Part shown: positions 23,301-38,300 of the stretch, in pieces
Layout: every line of letters begins with the position of its first letter
Numbering within the stretch: the stretch's first letter is position 1
NCBI GenBank assembly: GCA_014607495.2
Contig: CP053148.1
Span: forward strand, 18,538,001 to 18,602,000
Source: Carposina sasakii
Lineage: Eukaryota > Arthropoda > Insecta > Lepidoptera > Carposinidae
Direction of reading: 5' to 3'
DNA: 64,000 nucleotides
The notes under the pieces: generated by a model
Seen by the model: only the letters and a program-made list of their open reading frames with translations
The model's database searches: none
What the model was told of the DNA's origin: nothing
Made by a program: the position numbers and the translations under genes

Positions 23301-26300
23301 TATGGAACATTGTAAAAACTTGTTTTAAGAATTATCACTCTTAAGTAGCCAGTGTGCCAATTTGGGTACACCCCTATAAAACAAAATAAACATTTTTTTT
23401 TCCTTTTTTTTCATGATATCATATTTTGTTGTAGGCCTTATTATAATTAAATAAAAAAGTTTAAAGTAAATCCTTATAGTTTTCCTTTGGCCATTAATGG
23501 GTTAATTAAGCGACAGTTGACCATCCCTAGAGTAAACTTATCATTCTGATCTGTTTTCTAAATGAAAAATGTTGTTGGCAAATCAGAATTAGTAACTGTA
23601 GTTGACATTAGTACTACGATGATACTTTCTCACCCATATCATTAATCGTTGAATCAAACTTCAATCACACTAAACACAAACACACGTGTCTTCACAATCC
23701 TAAGATATACTCAATTTTTATTTACATTTTTAGCAGGAAGCAAAGCCGGAAACTAAGAGTGACCCAGAAGATGACGAATATCGTCAAGCCGCGGGTCCGG
23801 TCGTGTCTCTCGGATTCAACGTGCACGCTGACACGCCCCCTATTATGATACGTTTAGACCATGATCAGGTATGATGCCTCCTATTCTAAGGCTGGCTTTC
23901 TACCATGTCATGTTGCTATGACTGCGCTTGATGTCTACCAATCAAATTCATGGACATCAAGGACCAATTAATATGATTGGTGAATATAACCCTTAGTAGC
24001 CTGATTTACGAAAGTGATTTTTTTTAAAATATTATTGTGTTTGCTTAAGGGTCTAGATGAAGGGAAAAATAGCTAAAAAAATCACAATGATTTTTAATTT
24101 CGTTGGAAAGAATATTATACAACAGTAAAATACGAACAGCCAACCTATAAAAAAAAACTAATAGTAATGTGAACATTCAGTTTATTAGATTGGTATCAAA
24201 ATTGAAACTCTAGGTTATTAAGGGTTAATACATCCATAGCAACGTAGCGTAGCTTCTTTGGTAGAGAGGCAGCCTAATGCTAGGAAGTTATGTATAGATA
24301 GTCTGTACACTTATGTGACGTATTTGTCAATGTTTTTTTATATCTTACATTAATTGGGTACTTAAAAATAGAAAAGGGTGAACATTTTTGATGCTTTAGA
24401 ATCATAGTCTGAAGTCAGGATATGTAAACTTCGGATTCGCCAAAGCATACAACTGATTTATTTATGTATAGGTGGGTACGGTAGCAGACGCGATACATTG
24501 TATGAAGCACGTGCAGATGTTCTTGAGGCGGGGCCCACTTGTGTTGCCCAAATATGCTTTTACGTCGTTTGGCAGCTCGCATAGGAGCTTGGTCAGGTAA
24601 TATTATAATACTTTTGATTATAATTCTACTATTTCTAATTTATTAATGAATGTGAAAGTTTGGGAGAATGTTTGGTAATCTTTAACACAAAATCTAGCAA
24701 ACCGATTTTCATGACATTTACGTAGCCAATAGATGAGAAAGACACAAAGGGATTATGTGTGAGGTTCAAGCGGACAAAGTCGCGGGCGGCGTCTAATACC
24801 GCTCACACGATCACGTTATAAACGTAATACGTGAAAATATGTGTAACTTTTTATCCAAAAGATACTGAACGTATTTCGCCATATGCTTTACTTTTGCCAG
24901 TATCAATTTAATACGGTTATAAAGGTATACAAGGTAAATATTGGGCATGGACTTATATCATATTTGCTGTTCTTAGAAATTACATTGATATTATTACTTG
25001 TTTATGTCTTTTGTGTCTGACTGTATGTCTTGAGTGTCGGTAAGGCGATATTCCTTGTTGAAAAGTGTTTTCAATTTTTTACGATGTCCATTATTAACGT
25101 TGAGCATCTGTACTTGTAGATCGGTGTCGCAAACAGAGGAGCAGCGCAATCACTCTGAAGACACCGTGAGCGAGAGCAAATCTGAACTTATATCGATATT
25201 CGAACCGAAGGCCAATACGCGTGAGTTTCCCCTTTTATTTACAGGATCATTCATAACCAATACAATAACTAAGTAAGAGCTCAGAGTCAGGGGCGTTCTC
25301 TTAGGCGATGGGCTAGCATCATGTCACTGATCTGACCTCACTAGGCTAAACATGGTTGAAGGATATCTTTCATGATCCTCCAGTTCTAGCTAGCCCAGTT
25401 TGGGTTCACTTTAAACAGTTAATATTGATATCATTTACCACCGATTTTCTTTTGGCAGAAAACAATGTGATAGCAATATAAAACTTTATAAGCTTATAAT
25501 CCACTTTCTTCGACAGCGAACGAATTACCACCGTTGAAAACATTCTTCTGGTTCCAATGGGTGATCAGCCGCGTGACGGTGGTGGTGGCGACGCGCGACG
25601 TCAAGCTGACGTTCGAGATCGACGACATCATCTCCACGATCGATCTACAAGCGCACTACAATCAGCTCAAGGTCAAGATCGCTTCGGCGGCCATCAAGCA
25701 TTATGAGTGAGTTGCATTTTACTGCATTTTATCTGCGGTTGTAGACAACGTTAAATTATTACTCGATAGAATCGATAGCGGCCAGCATTTTTGCATGGAA
25801 AAATATAAAAACCCAATAGCAAACCCAATAACATACATTATATAAGTGTTACCAGTGTGTGCTGCCGGTGATGACCTACGGTGCCGAGACGTGGTCTCTA
25901 ACTATGTGCCTCATAAAGAAGCTCAGGATCGCACAGCGAGCGATGGAGAGAGCTATGCTTGGGATCTCTCTGCGTGATCGAATCAGAAATGAGGAGATCC
26001 GCAGACGTACAAAGATCACCGACATAGCTGAACGGTCCAGCAAGCTGAAGTGGCAATGGGCAGGGCACATAGCTCGAAGAACTGATGGCCGATGGAGTCG
26101 GAAAGTTCTAGAGTGGATACCACGTATAGGCAAGCACAGCGTGGGAAGGCCACCCGCGAGGTGGACGGATGACCTGGCCAAGGTTGCGGGCGTCGGTTGG
26201 ATGCGGGTTGCTTCCGACCGGTCGGAGTGGAGGTTGTTGGGGGAGGCCTATGTGAGGCATATGTATATAGTGGACTTCTCAGGGCTGTAAATGATGATGA

Positions 26301-29300
26301 ATGATGATATAAGTGTTATGTTTTTGTCAAATGTATTTATGTAATTTTAAAGGTTCACAGCACCACAGTACTACGTACTTAGGTAGGGGCGCCTAGATTG
26401 TAAAGAATGCCACTGAAGCTATTCATCTTATCTATACATATAATAAAAATGTAACGGGTCGCTGTCTGTACATGGAAGATATATGAGAAAAAAATATTAT
26501 AGGAGACCTTTATCAACGAAATAGAACCCAAAACGATGATTTTTTGAATTTTTGTCTGTTTGTCTGTGCGTTTATGCACGCTTATCTCAGAAACGGCTGA
26601 ACCGATTTCGATGCAGTTTTCATGAGTATATTGTGACAGATCCCACTTAACATATAGGCTACTTTTGATCCCGGTAAAATGTTTTTATCCGGGATAATTT
26701 CAACATTTTGTTTTATCTGTAGTCCACGCGGACGGAGTTGCGGGCGTCCACCAGTCTTTATATGTAACCTTAAAGAAGAATACCTATATATGCACTTGTG
26801 GCAGGCTGTCGAACACGGAGTGGGCGCCGGGCGTGCTCGGCGGACGCATCCTGGAGGCGCGCGAGCCGGCGCACGCGCAGGAGGACAACCACTTCATGGC
26901 GGTCACCATCACGCAGGCGCTCATCTCCAACCTGCCGGCCAGCTGGAAGGAGGAGCTGCATCCGAAACTACTCGAGTCCAAGAATGTGAGTACGGCGTGC
27001 TACGGTTACGGTAGTGTTTACCGTTGTAACGGTGTCTGTCGTATTGACAATAGAGGATGGTAGTCTGGTGGTCCCGAGTGATGACGTCATTCTTAACGTA
27101 CGACTCGGCCTCGGTGATTCCGCGAAGACACACATTTTACGGCGTTTGCCTTTTTCTCCTATCGGACCGTCAGCATAGTTGTAACCAGGCCGGGGACACG
27201 TATGTAGGATGCGGCCGAATGTACAGGGTGTAAAAAATGGGGTATGTTAAGCGAAAAGTTATGTAAATAGCCCTCTACAAGGAATGTAAGCCATAGCCCA
27301 TTACAAGCGTCAAATTCACAGAGCTATATCATAATTAGATAAAAGACTTAGTTCGAACTTTGCGTGTAAAAACTGAGTTGAGAATTAGAATTGACACTCA
27401 TACTCAAGCTAAGACTGTATGAATTTGCCCTGAAAAAAGTGCTTTGCAATCCCTTTTTACACGTAAAGTATTACACTTACATTACATAGCTCTGTGAATT
27501 TGTCGCGTAAATGTGAACCATCTCGCTCTTACCAAGTTATGCTAGGGGCGCTGGCATAGGATTTATTCTATGAAGTGGCCTCTAATTCCTATCTTTGTTT
27601 GTGTCAGATAAGCGACAGCATGTGGGAGATCTACGTGACGCTGGCCCCGCTGGAGGCGGTGCTGGAGCAGCAGGTGTTGTTAAATATCGTCAGTGTCATG
27701 GACGAGATGGCGCCGCAGACCGCGTGCCCGCTCGACGTTGACACGCCTCACACGTGCGTACTTGCGGCAATACAGATTCATATGGTCAACAGTCAATTCC
27801 AATAACCGCAGACTGATTATCTAACACGCAACCGGTCGCAATCGCTAGATAATCGCTGTCAAACATGACATTTCGTATTATTCTACTAGCTAGGTTAAAA
27901 AGTCTGCCCCACACTTATAGATTACGAAATAGGGTTCTTTGAATCAAGCGCGTGGTCATCTTTTGACGTTTAGCGACCTGTTGCTGACCAATCTCAAGTT
28001 AGTAAATATGCCTGCCGTCTCGAGAGATTTTTCGTATATTTCAAATTAAATCTTTAATTGTTTTCATAAAAAATTTCAAATTTGGAATAAATCTGAGATT
28101 CTTTATAATCTCTAGTATTGTGTTGAGTGGGAAAGACACGACGACTTAACACTTGTAAGAGTAGCCTATTTTTGTAAGGAGTTAAATTGAAACGAAGAAT
28201 TCACTGACTTTCTGCGATGGCATCGGCAGGGCTATTACGTAACTTGCATCAGCAAAACCAAAGCAAGGCGACCGGAAAGCGATAATTTGTGATTCCTTCC
28301 GCACCCTGCACCTCGCCCCGCACTTATACACAACTTTAACGCCACAATAAACGTTATACATATTTCGTAAGTGTCGTATCGTAAGCCAAAAAAGAGATGA
28401 TGAAAATATCTGAAACGCTGTAACCTAACAGCCAACCCAAAACTAAACAATAACCTAAAACGTTCCGTGGAAATGTAAAAACGTTGTCATTTAGCGCGAT
28501 TGCCATCCTGAGATAGGTTAATCACAAGTTCTGACGTAAGGGTACCACAGTAAATTGACCATTTTGGCTGTACATACACTTACTGTCATCATCATCATCA
28601 TCATCAGCCTATTGCAGTCCACTGCTGGACGTAGGCCTCCCCCAGGGCAAGCCATGAGGGGTATTTGCCCATAGTCACCACGCTGGGCAGACGGGTTGGT
28701 GACCGCAGTTTGTATTTTGGACTATGTGGTCAACACGGGAGGCGCTGGTGCCCACCTCCCGGGAACCCTTAATCGCCTCGTACGATACTCACGGGCACAC
28801 ATTACTGTGTCTATAAATAAATAATCTATCTCTCCAGCGCGTTCAACTGGCAGTGGCCGTTTTGCTACGTGACAGCGGGCGGACTGCGTCTACTGCTCAC
28901 GAGCGAGATGGATGACGAAAATGTAGACGACACCTTCATTATTACAGTAAGGGTTATCAGAAGCAAAATCGAATTTTATCTTGTGATGGTTACTTTATTA
29001 TATCCGTCAAAATATTGTGCTTGCTCTATTGGGCATTTATTATTTAGCCTGGTATATAGTTTTTAACGATTTTTCTTCTTTTAGCTTGGAAAACTGTCGG
29101 TGAACCCACATCCGGAAAATCCAATATGCAGGTGATTGATTCGGTTTTTATCATTTTATGGTATTAGATCATCTTATGTGAGATGATGATCTCACATAAG
29201 ATTTTACACCTCTGCATTGACTAGGATCTATACCAGGGAAACGCTTTTAAGTCCAGAAGCTAAATAACTACACGATGAATTTATCGTAACTTCAACATTG

Positions 29301-32300
29301 CTCGTCATAGATATTCACAGTGTACGTAGAAGCACATTACAAAAAAGTGCACACGTATGGTTTACACTTAAAAATGCATTGGGACCCAGTAACGGACGTC
29401 ATAAAACAAGTAACACAATATGCAGACGTGCGGTGAACGCGGGGATCGAATCCGCGTGGTCGTGCGGGGCTAACGGCGCGCTAGAGGGGCGCCAGTACGA
29501 GATCACAGCCCGAGCGGTCTCCATCAAGTCATCGTGCTTCTCACAACTTGTCAATGAAGAGGTGAGTGCCGTCACAAGCAGCAAGCAAGCTAGCTGTATA
29601 CAGCCTTTATACTGCTCCATATTATTATACAGCCTGTGGTGTACATTATCATCACATTATGAGCCGATTGTAGATGGCAGTGACCCTGCCTGCGACGCCA
29701 TAGGTTCTGGATTCAAATCCCGGTAGGTGCAAACATTGATTTGGTGACTATTATGTTTGTTTTCGAGTCATGGATAATTCTATACTTATCTATGTGTTTA
29801 TATACCATGGCTTAGTACCAACGACTCTAAGACCTTACAGATCTTAGTGTGAGACTAGGTTAATGCGTTGTGAAGTGTGTAAATATTTATATATTTATCA
29901 TCATCCTGCCCTTATAAAATTATAAATGGGATCGGTGCAATATGCTTTCTTTCCAAAGTCATTTGCTATCGATTTGGCGTTGTTTGTTTTACGGCCGACT
30001 GCCTGCCTGATGCCAAACCTTCTCGGGTATATGACATGTTGAAATACGTACATAAAATTAATTCAGTTGTAAATGCCCGTGACTATGGTGTACAAATAAA
30101 GTAATATACAGCTTGCTTGCTGCTTGGAAAGATAAACATGCATCTAAGATAGGGGTCTGATCGCCAAACGTCTATCGCCAATGTGGAGGCTCAATCTTAT
30201 CTCAAACCTTAGATGAAATTATCTCTGGATTAAAATAAACTGGAAAACAAACGCCATTTGCTTGGCAATATAAGTTTCACTTTAAAATTATTGGGATAAG
30301 GCAGGAAGATGATGATCTTTAAGTATTATGTGATGATATATGATGATGAAGTACTAAGTTTAGTAACCTAATACTTATAGGAAAGTGAACATGAAGTATA
30401 CCGCGGCATGGTGACCGAGAACCCAGCTTTGAAGTGGACGCAGCAGTCATCTCATCCGTCGCTCGCTCCTATATTACACGAGTAAGTTGATATTTAGTTC
30501 TGTGATCTACGAGTAGCTTGGCTGTAATAATTTGTTAGGGTCTTGAAATGCATGGTATTAATATTGACATTAATATAAATACAAATATTAGGTTATGGCA
30601 AAATGCCATATACCATAGCAATGTTTCTATTATACTGGGTGTAAAAAGACAACTTTGTTCTTTTAATATCTCGTATTCTTTGTAATATCACGATAATTTT
30701 TTTCTATGGAAGCACCCCTGGGAAACCACGCGTTTCCAAGATATTGAGGTCCAAAGTTACATTAATATTATCATTTTTTTAACATAAATCCATCTAAAAT
30801 CGGTTAACAAACATTTTATTCAAAGATACCATGTCAAAATGTTATAATGTTAGTTTTGTTTGTACATTTGTACTTTGCGCATCAAACGAACACATTGCTT
30901 TCAATAAAATGACAGTATTTTTTCATAATTTTTTTGTCATTTCCCAGGGTTGGTTCCATACAAGAAAATGATCGTAACCTTACAAAGAATTACGAGGTAT
31001 TAAAAAAACATTGTATATTTTGCCAATGTTAGTGGGTTAATAAATCCCGCTTACGCCGAGAACCCGCTTACTCCACCGATTGTTATTATGTTTGTAGAGT
31101 GGACTTGGGCTGCGTGCTAGCTCCCGCGATGTACGTAAACGACGCGCTTGCCGCGGGCCCGGCGATCGAGTTCAACCTCGTCTCGGATTGTTCCATCGAA
31201 GTCAGTATCGCACAGATTGGACTCGCCACGCGAATGATCGACGAGACTTCGTATTGTTTGCACACGTGAGTATTATTTGGACGTAAGACGCTCGTTTAGA
31301 TCGACATTGACACAACTTCTAAAAAAGAATGCGAAACTGCATATCATAGAATAGAAAATATTATTTTGGTTTCATATTTTTTGAAGTTGTGTCGTTGTTG
31401 CTCCAAATGAGTGAAGAGTACACAAAAATGAGGTCGTTACTATTTGTGATATCTTCACACTATTCGTGTGTTTATTGATTTTGATGTTACATACTTCCTA
31501 ATTAAGTAAGACGCATCTATCGCCCACAAAAATGATAATATCCTCTACGATATGCGCTCTATTTGTTACTTTATACGATTATCAAGATAAAATAGCCTTC
31601 GAGGCTTCGATTCTTTTGGACTTCAGATCCTGGAATAAAATGCATGTACTTGTTTTTTTCAGCGTGGACAAAATACCAGAGTCATCTCGCGAAAGTTCGT
31701 GTCCGTATGCACAGTATATGGCCAGTGACACTGTGGTATCAGAACTTAGCATCTCGCTTGAAGGTAAGATTTAAAACCCATATGTTGTGTGTTCAAATAA
31801 ATCTAAGTGTATTAAACATGTTTTTTTTCTTATTTTAATAAAATAAAAAAAAAACTCTTCCTTTACCTACATATAGTAGTAGCGGCCTATTTTTGCGGTA
31901 CATTTTTTTTTTATTACGTGATCGGGCGAAATTAATAGTGTCCAGTGTTTATACTAGTTTAATCATCAACAGATATTAATTATTTCTCGTGAAAAAATCT
32001 TGCTACGCGCGACTATGTGCATTTATGCAGAAAAACAGAGTCTATTTACTCAACATTGGACCCTAATATTTTGGAAACCAGACACTTCCCAGGTATGCTT
32101 CCATGGAGAAAAATGATCGTGATGATGAGGAGATTCCGTAGTTTTCGGGAACGTTGACGACCAAAAATCACCCTGTATAGGTAGGTATGTACTGCGATGC
32201 GTGCTAAATCAACTAACAACCGCAAAGATACGCCGCGACTACCATTAGACTTTGCTTCATATCATATCGCATTTCGTCCAGACATACCAAAGAACCTGTC

Positions 32301-35300
32301 AGAGATCCGCAACCCGATGGAAGCTCCGCGCACCCCGTCGGAACTGTACCGGAGCGCCAACGAGTTTCAATACCACGAGGCGGGTCCTAGTACGGCCGAT
32401 TCGGGTATCGACACCGCCACCTCACGCTCCACGCTCAAGTACAAGGGCTCCGACGAAGGGGGCTTGAAGAAGACCGTCTCGCTCGCCTTCTATGAGAATA
32501 CGTGAGTTAATACATACATACATAACCTCACGCCTATATCCCATGGGGGCAGAGATTACAGATCTCCATTTAGTACGATCCAAACATACCTCTTTTACCT
32601 CATCCACATTCACGTGAGTTAATAAGGCTATTTAAATGGGAATGTTGCTTACAACATCTATTTTGTGAAGAATAATTTGGCACGCTATAATTAAACGGCA
32701 GAACGTACACACTAGAACGTTTTAGAAATTAAATAATCACATATTGCTATGTACAATGATCAATACAAATGGGTAATTAATTGAAATTAAAATAAATGCT
32801 TGTTTATTTGAGTGTACGAGCCCTTGCTGACTAGTACATTTGACTGCTCGTCTTTAGATATAGATGAGAAGAAATCTTGATGTAGTAGAAGTATAAATTA
32901 ACACAACAGACAAGGTTTGAACGTGAACCGATTTATTGTATAAAACATTGATGTTTATAAGTAAACGCCGATATAATAAAACTGCTGACACTATAACATG
33001 TGCGACTTGCTCGTACATTGAGGTTAGATGGATGCTAATGCCAGGTTTCCTTATCATATTACAACTCGTTCAGTGCGATGTTCGTGCATAGACCCAATGA
33101 ATACATATCATATACAGGGTGTAACGGAAAGGGTATGTTAAGCGAAAAGCTATGTAAATAGCCCACTATAGAGAACCTATTTCCAAAATTTGAGACTCGA
33201 AATCACATTTTTATTTTTCAAGATTGTATGAAAATTCCTGAGATATTTAAAAATTCTCCATACTATCGGGAAAAATAAACTGGTGATTTCGGGTCTCAAA
33301 TTTTGTGGTTACGTTCTCTACAGTGGGCTATTTACATAGCTTTTCGCTTAACATACCCTTTTTGTTACATCCTGTATACAAAACACTATTCCCCAAAGCA
33401 TTTGAGCAGAAGTGTGAAATATACACACCCATTTTTCACCAGATAGCCTATTAAGTCCCACGTGATAAGGGGCGAGTCTACCGCGACTTTCTAAGCTTTG
33501 TAACACGGCATTTTTCCCGCAGAGGTCGTTCCTCAGACTACCTAGAGGTATTCGTGACGATGGGCACGATAGACTTCGCTCTATACTGCGCAGACGACGA
33601 CAGCCCCCGCGTGGTGTCGCTCCGGCCGCCCAAACTGGACGTGTCGAGCCGCGCCGCCGCCCACGATGACACCAGGGCCAACTCGCAGGACGCCGGCGTG
33701 GCCAAGGCTCCGGCCTCCGTGGCCGATGTCACTGCTAAGGCGTCGCTAATCGATGACGAGGCTAAGGTAAGATAAATTCACACTTGCTATATATTTTAAC
33801 TGGACGCCCGCGACTTCGTCCGCGTGGACTGCAGAAAAAAAAACAAAATGTCTGAATTATCCGGGCTAAAAATATTTTCTCGGAATAAAAAGTAGCCTAT
33901 GTGTTAATCCAGGGTGTCAGCTAACTCCATACCAAATTTTATTAAAATCGCTCCAGCCGTTTTTACGTGATAGAGTAACAAACATCCATTCATCCATACT
34001 TACAAACTTTCGCCTTTATAATTTTAGTACGATTTTTTATTTACGGGGTGTGGTGGACAGCTATGGAAATATTAAATTGCTGATTGTAGGACACGAATCT
34101 GAAGTAAAAATCACTAGAACTTTTATTCACAAAATTCTGAGATTACCCCATTATTTGTTTTATTATTTCTACACATGATTTTGTGATAACAGACGCGGTA
34201 TGCTTGCATAATCAGATCTTGATTTCTTCGGCACTGCATTTTTTAACTCAAAACTAAAACTCACACTATTTACGAGTACGCCCGAGACTTTCAAAATAAA
34301 TGGGTTTAATATAAAGATCACACAATATCTGTGTTGGCTTCGATTCTCTACTGCTTGCACAATAACAATATAATCCCCTATTTATCTGTACGACAGAGCG
34401 CGGCCACAGGCTCGCACGAGTCGTCGCGACTGAAAGACGACATGAAGACAAGACGCGCCTCGCACCCGCTCAAACACGCCGAGTCTAAGAAGAGCCTCAC
34501 GGAAACCGTAAGGAACGTCGACGTTGGCAAGACCAAACTGGAGCGCCCGGTTAGTGTCCTGTTGTGGTATATTCTAGGTTATAAACCCTTATATTCATGA
34601 TACCATTTTCTTTCCAGTTACATACAGTCATTTTTAACACATTATCCAATTTTAACAAGAAAATATTGGCATATCAATCATTGCTCTTAATGAGCGATTT
34701 TATAACAAATATTAAAAGTAAAAAAAAATGTAAAATCACCTGGATAGATGGCGAGAGCGCATGGTTTTTAAAAATGTACATAACTGCTCTAAACTCACCT
34801 TATGTCCTCAGGTGCTTATATCTCAAACGACCAAGAACGAAGGCTTGATATCTCTGATCCACGTGACAGTCCATCAGCCCAACCTCTATTACTACCGACG
34901 GAAGCTGCAGAAGATTTTGCAGGTCAGTGTGAGGTTTTATATAATTCGTACGTGTATTGGCACCTAACAGATCTGGTGCTTCACAAGAATACGTCAGCTG
35001 CATCTCCTTCTATGCATGTCGTGATAGTCAATTAAGAAACTCGGGCATTCTCTTTCTCGGCTTTAAGCAACCTACCACTGATAATTTACATCTGTCTCTG
35101 TTATGCTATACGTAGCTATGGAATCCTTTCTTTAATTAAGTTCTGGTTACCCCATTTCAGAAACAAAGCCGTATCTATACAGGGTGTTTTTTGGTCGTCA
35201 ACATTCCCGAAAACTACGGAATCTCATCATCACTCATTTTTCTCCATGGAAGGCATACCTGGGAAGTGTCTCAAGATATTAGGGTCCAAAGTTGAGTAAA

Positions 35301-38300
35301 TAGGCTGCGTTTTTCTGCATAAATGCGCATAGTCGCGCGTAGCAAGATTTTTTCACGAGAAATAATTGTTATCTATCTATGAAAAAACTAGCATATACAC
35401 TGGAGACTATAAATTTCGCCAGATCACATCAAAAATTTACATCGTTTGCCAGTATATTTTTTGGCATAAACTTACTTTATTTGATGTATAGAGTACATAC
35501 CCTTCGTTAATGGTGGCAACGAAAAAACACCTGTATGTATGTAAGAATAACTTTAACAGTATATATATTTTTACTATATATATACTGTGTTCTCGCCCCC
35601 AGATTTCCTTGTACAACCTGTGGATAGGCCTGGGCGCGTCTCAGAACGCGATCGGCATGTGGCACGCGTCGCTGTTGTCGACGGCGCGAGGTGTGCCCGA
35701 TCCGGTCACGGATATATCGCCCGCTCTGGCCACCATGAAGCTCACTACTGCGCCTGCAGGTTAGATAGTTCAATGTGTTTTTATAGTGTTTTATAACCCG
35801 ATGATCTAAGTACCTACCCATGATTGATAACAAGCAACTACATGGATTAGATATTAGACGACTTGTTTTTTTTCACACCGTACATCCGCTAAAAAACTAA
35901 CAAAACAAGTAAATTTAGAAAATGTATATAAAGTTTTTGTGGGAACATTGATTGTAAACATCCTGTTGCCGGTTAATAATTTTTTTTAGCGCATGTGTGA
36001 TTTATTATGTCACACATGCGCTAAAAAAATGCGCAGGTAAGTGCAGATAATATGTTATCTATACTAATATTATAAAGAGGTAAACTTTGATTGCTTGTTT
36101 GTTTGTTTATTTGCAGCGAATAGGCTCCGACTCTACTAGACCGATTTCAAAACTTCCACCGTTAGAATCCTTATTGGACCTGGATGATTATAGGCTATAG
36201 GGTTTCGCATAATTTCCACTGGGCAGGAATAAATATGAATTAAATACAATTTTTTTTAACCATTTGTCGCATTGATGTATATGTTTGACATCCACCATAG
36301 AATAACAAGCTCTTCTTACCCGCCGATTATTGCCAAATCGATAAAATATTGTCAGTTTTTTAGATACAGTAAATAGGTTCTAAAAATTTGACCTACTAAA
36401 AGTTGCTTCAAAAGTGTGCGTGATCACGAGTTCTGGGGAATTTATTATTCTGTAACGTACAGATGACATGACACAACATTTTTTTTGTTTATCCCGAAGA
36501 AAGGGCATAAGGAATACAGTATCCATACAGCCAATACTGATGATTTCTGAATTTATGATGAATGATAATAATTTTGAATGGAAACGTCGGGAAAATCCTT
36601 AAAACGAGTGTAAAATTAGTCAAAATCAAAAAGAATTGCAAAAGCAACATACCTGCATGAGCCCACGAAGAAACGGATAGATACAAATAAATTTTTAATG
36701 TCACAAGTAAAATGCACCCACTCCCTTCCAGCTTTTTCCGCCAAATAAGATAAAATTTGGTGTGTATGTTCGTTAGGGGGTCTAAGAGAGCACTAAGAAC
36801 GGATTTCCCGAAATTCCCATGGAAACGGGGCAGACAGGAATTCCAAATTTTACCGAAATTTTTACTGTACCGGAACAAAAGCTTACTCAATAAGTATAAA
36901 AATAAACCGTTTAACGTACACAGATGAAATTTGGTGTGCACGTTTGTTAGGGGGTGTTAAAGACCATTAAGAACGGGTTTCCCGAAATCCCCATGGGAAC
37001 GGCACAAACAGAAATTTCAAATTTTTACGTAAACCACATGACATATAGAGATGTAATATGACAGGTATATTCGGTAGGGAGTGTAAGGAAGCACTGAGAA
37101 CATATTTCTCAAAAAACCCACCGTAACGGAACAAACTGGAATTCAAAATTTGTAAGAAAACCGCTATACCTATGAAGTTGAATTCGAATTTTTTTTTATT
37201 AGGGACTGCTAGGGAGCTCAAAGAATGGATTTCCCATAATTCCTACGGAAACTGGACAAACAGTAAAACCCAATTTTAACGAAAACCATTTGACACAATA
37301 TTATTATTATGTAATTTGGTAGGGAGTGTGAGGAGGCACTTAGAACTTATATTTATCGAAATTTCCACCAGAACGGAACAAACGGGAATTCATTAAACAT
37401 ACAATAAAAATGGAATACACTTTTCACGTTAAATTTCACCAGTCTGTCTGCTTAAGTCGCCTTTATTTGTAAAGGTTCATAACCTTCCCTTTTTCTGTAG
37501 GGGGCAGTGCAATCCGAGGTTCTCTATGCCTTGACGTGGAACGACCGTTGCTTTTAGAAGTATGCGCCGACAAGTTGACAAGGCTGAAGACTATTCGAGA
37601 ACTTGTGAGTACTAGTAACTGTAATACTGTCGTGCTATGATGACATGCTATGATGACGCTTGCTTAATTTAATTAACACTTTTTCGTGCGTGTTTATTAA
37701 TCTTCATATACTACATAGTGCTCATAACGCCCGAAGCGATAATTATTTTAACTTATTATGTTATAGCTCAACGAAACAATAGAAGAAAATTTGGAAGCAG
37801 AGTACAGGGCTGTCAGAAAACCGCCCTTCTTGTACAACTTAAGACAGTTCTTAGGTAAGTAAAAGGTAGCCGAATGTCTATTAATGGACACCCTTATACA
37901 ATTCAAACAACGTTTTAGCTCTACTTGCAGCAGACGCATAATGTATGAAACCGTCTACGCAACACGTTCATTTATTCCTATAAAAAATAAGTACTATCCT
38001 ACTACTAGGATATTGCTAAATTTAGGTTTACGTATTCGCTGTAAGTGGGCTTTAGTTTTGTTGGACCTTGATGATACATGTCGCGTTGTTTCCCCCAGTA
38101 AAGAACTCGATCGAGCGCGTAACAATCCAGACGGGGCAAGTGGGCGTGTGTGGGCCGGAGGGTACGTTCGGTTGGGACGCGAGTTCCCTACAGCTGGGCA
38201 CGGCGCCACGGCCCGAGAGGCTTGTGGGCCGCGCGTTGCTGACGGCGCTGCTGGGCGCCATGGGGCGCGCGCACGACCGCCGCCACCCGCTGCTGCTGCC

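Larger units (their letters stand above)
18609..23505 (+). mobile_element. piggyBac-like DNA transposon, dead and multiply interrupted
   Basis: Bounded by TTAA at 18609 and 23502. Ends are TTAACCCATACTTGGC and, reversed, TTAACCCATTAATGGCC. Subterminal words 'gtgcccatttgggaacac' (18627), 'tgtgccaatttgggtaca' (18969) and 'gtgtgccaatttgggtacac' (23352) recur. Transposase fragments lie inside. TTAA targets and CCCAT ends are usual for piggyBac. A SINE-A copy and a 3.2-kb duplicated block split the coding region. Confidence 0.8.

Noticed and set aside
28590..28612. CRISPR-like short repeats (CAT/GAT runs)
   Set aside because: Simple trinucleotide tails of SINE/LINE repeats in a eukaryotic intron; no spacers.
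29298..29726. 142-residue plus-strand frame
   Set aside because: Passes through intron, exon 33 in its true frame, and SINE; only 29426-29561 has splice support.
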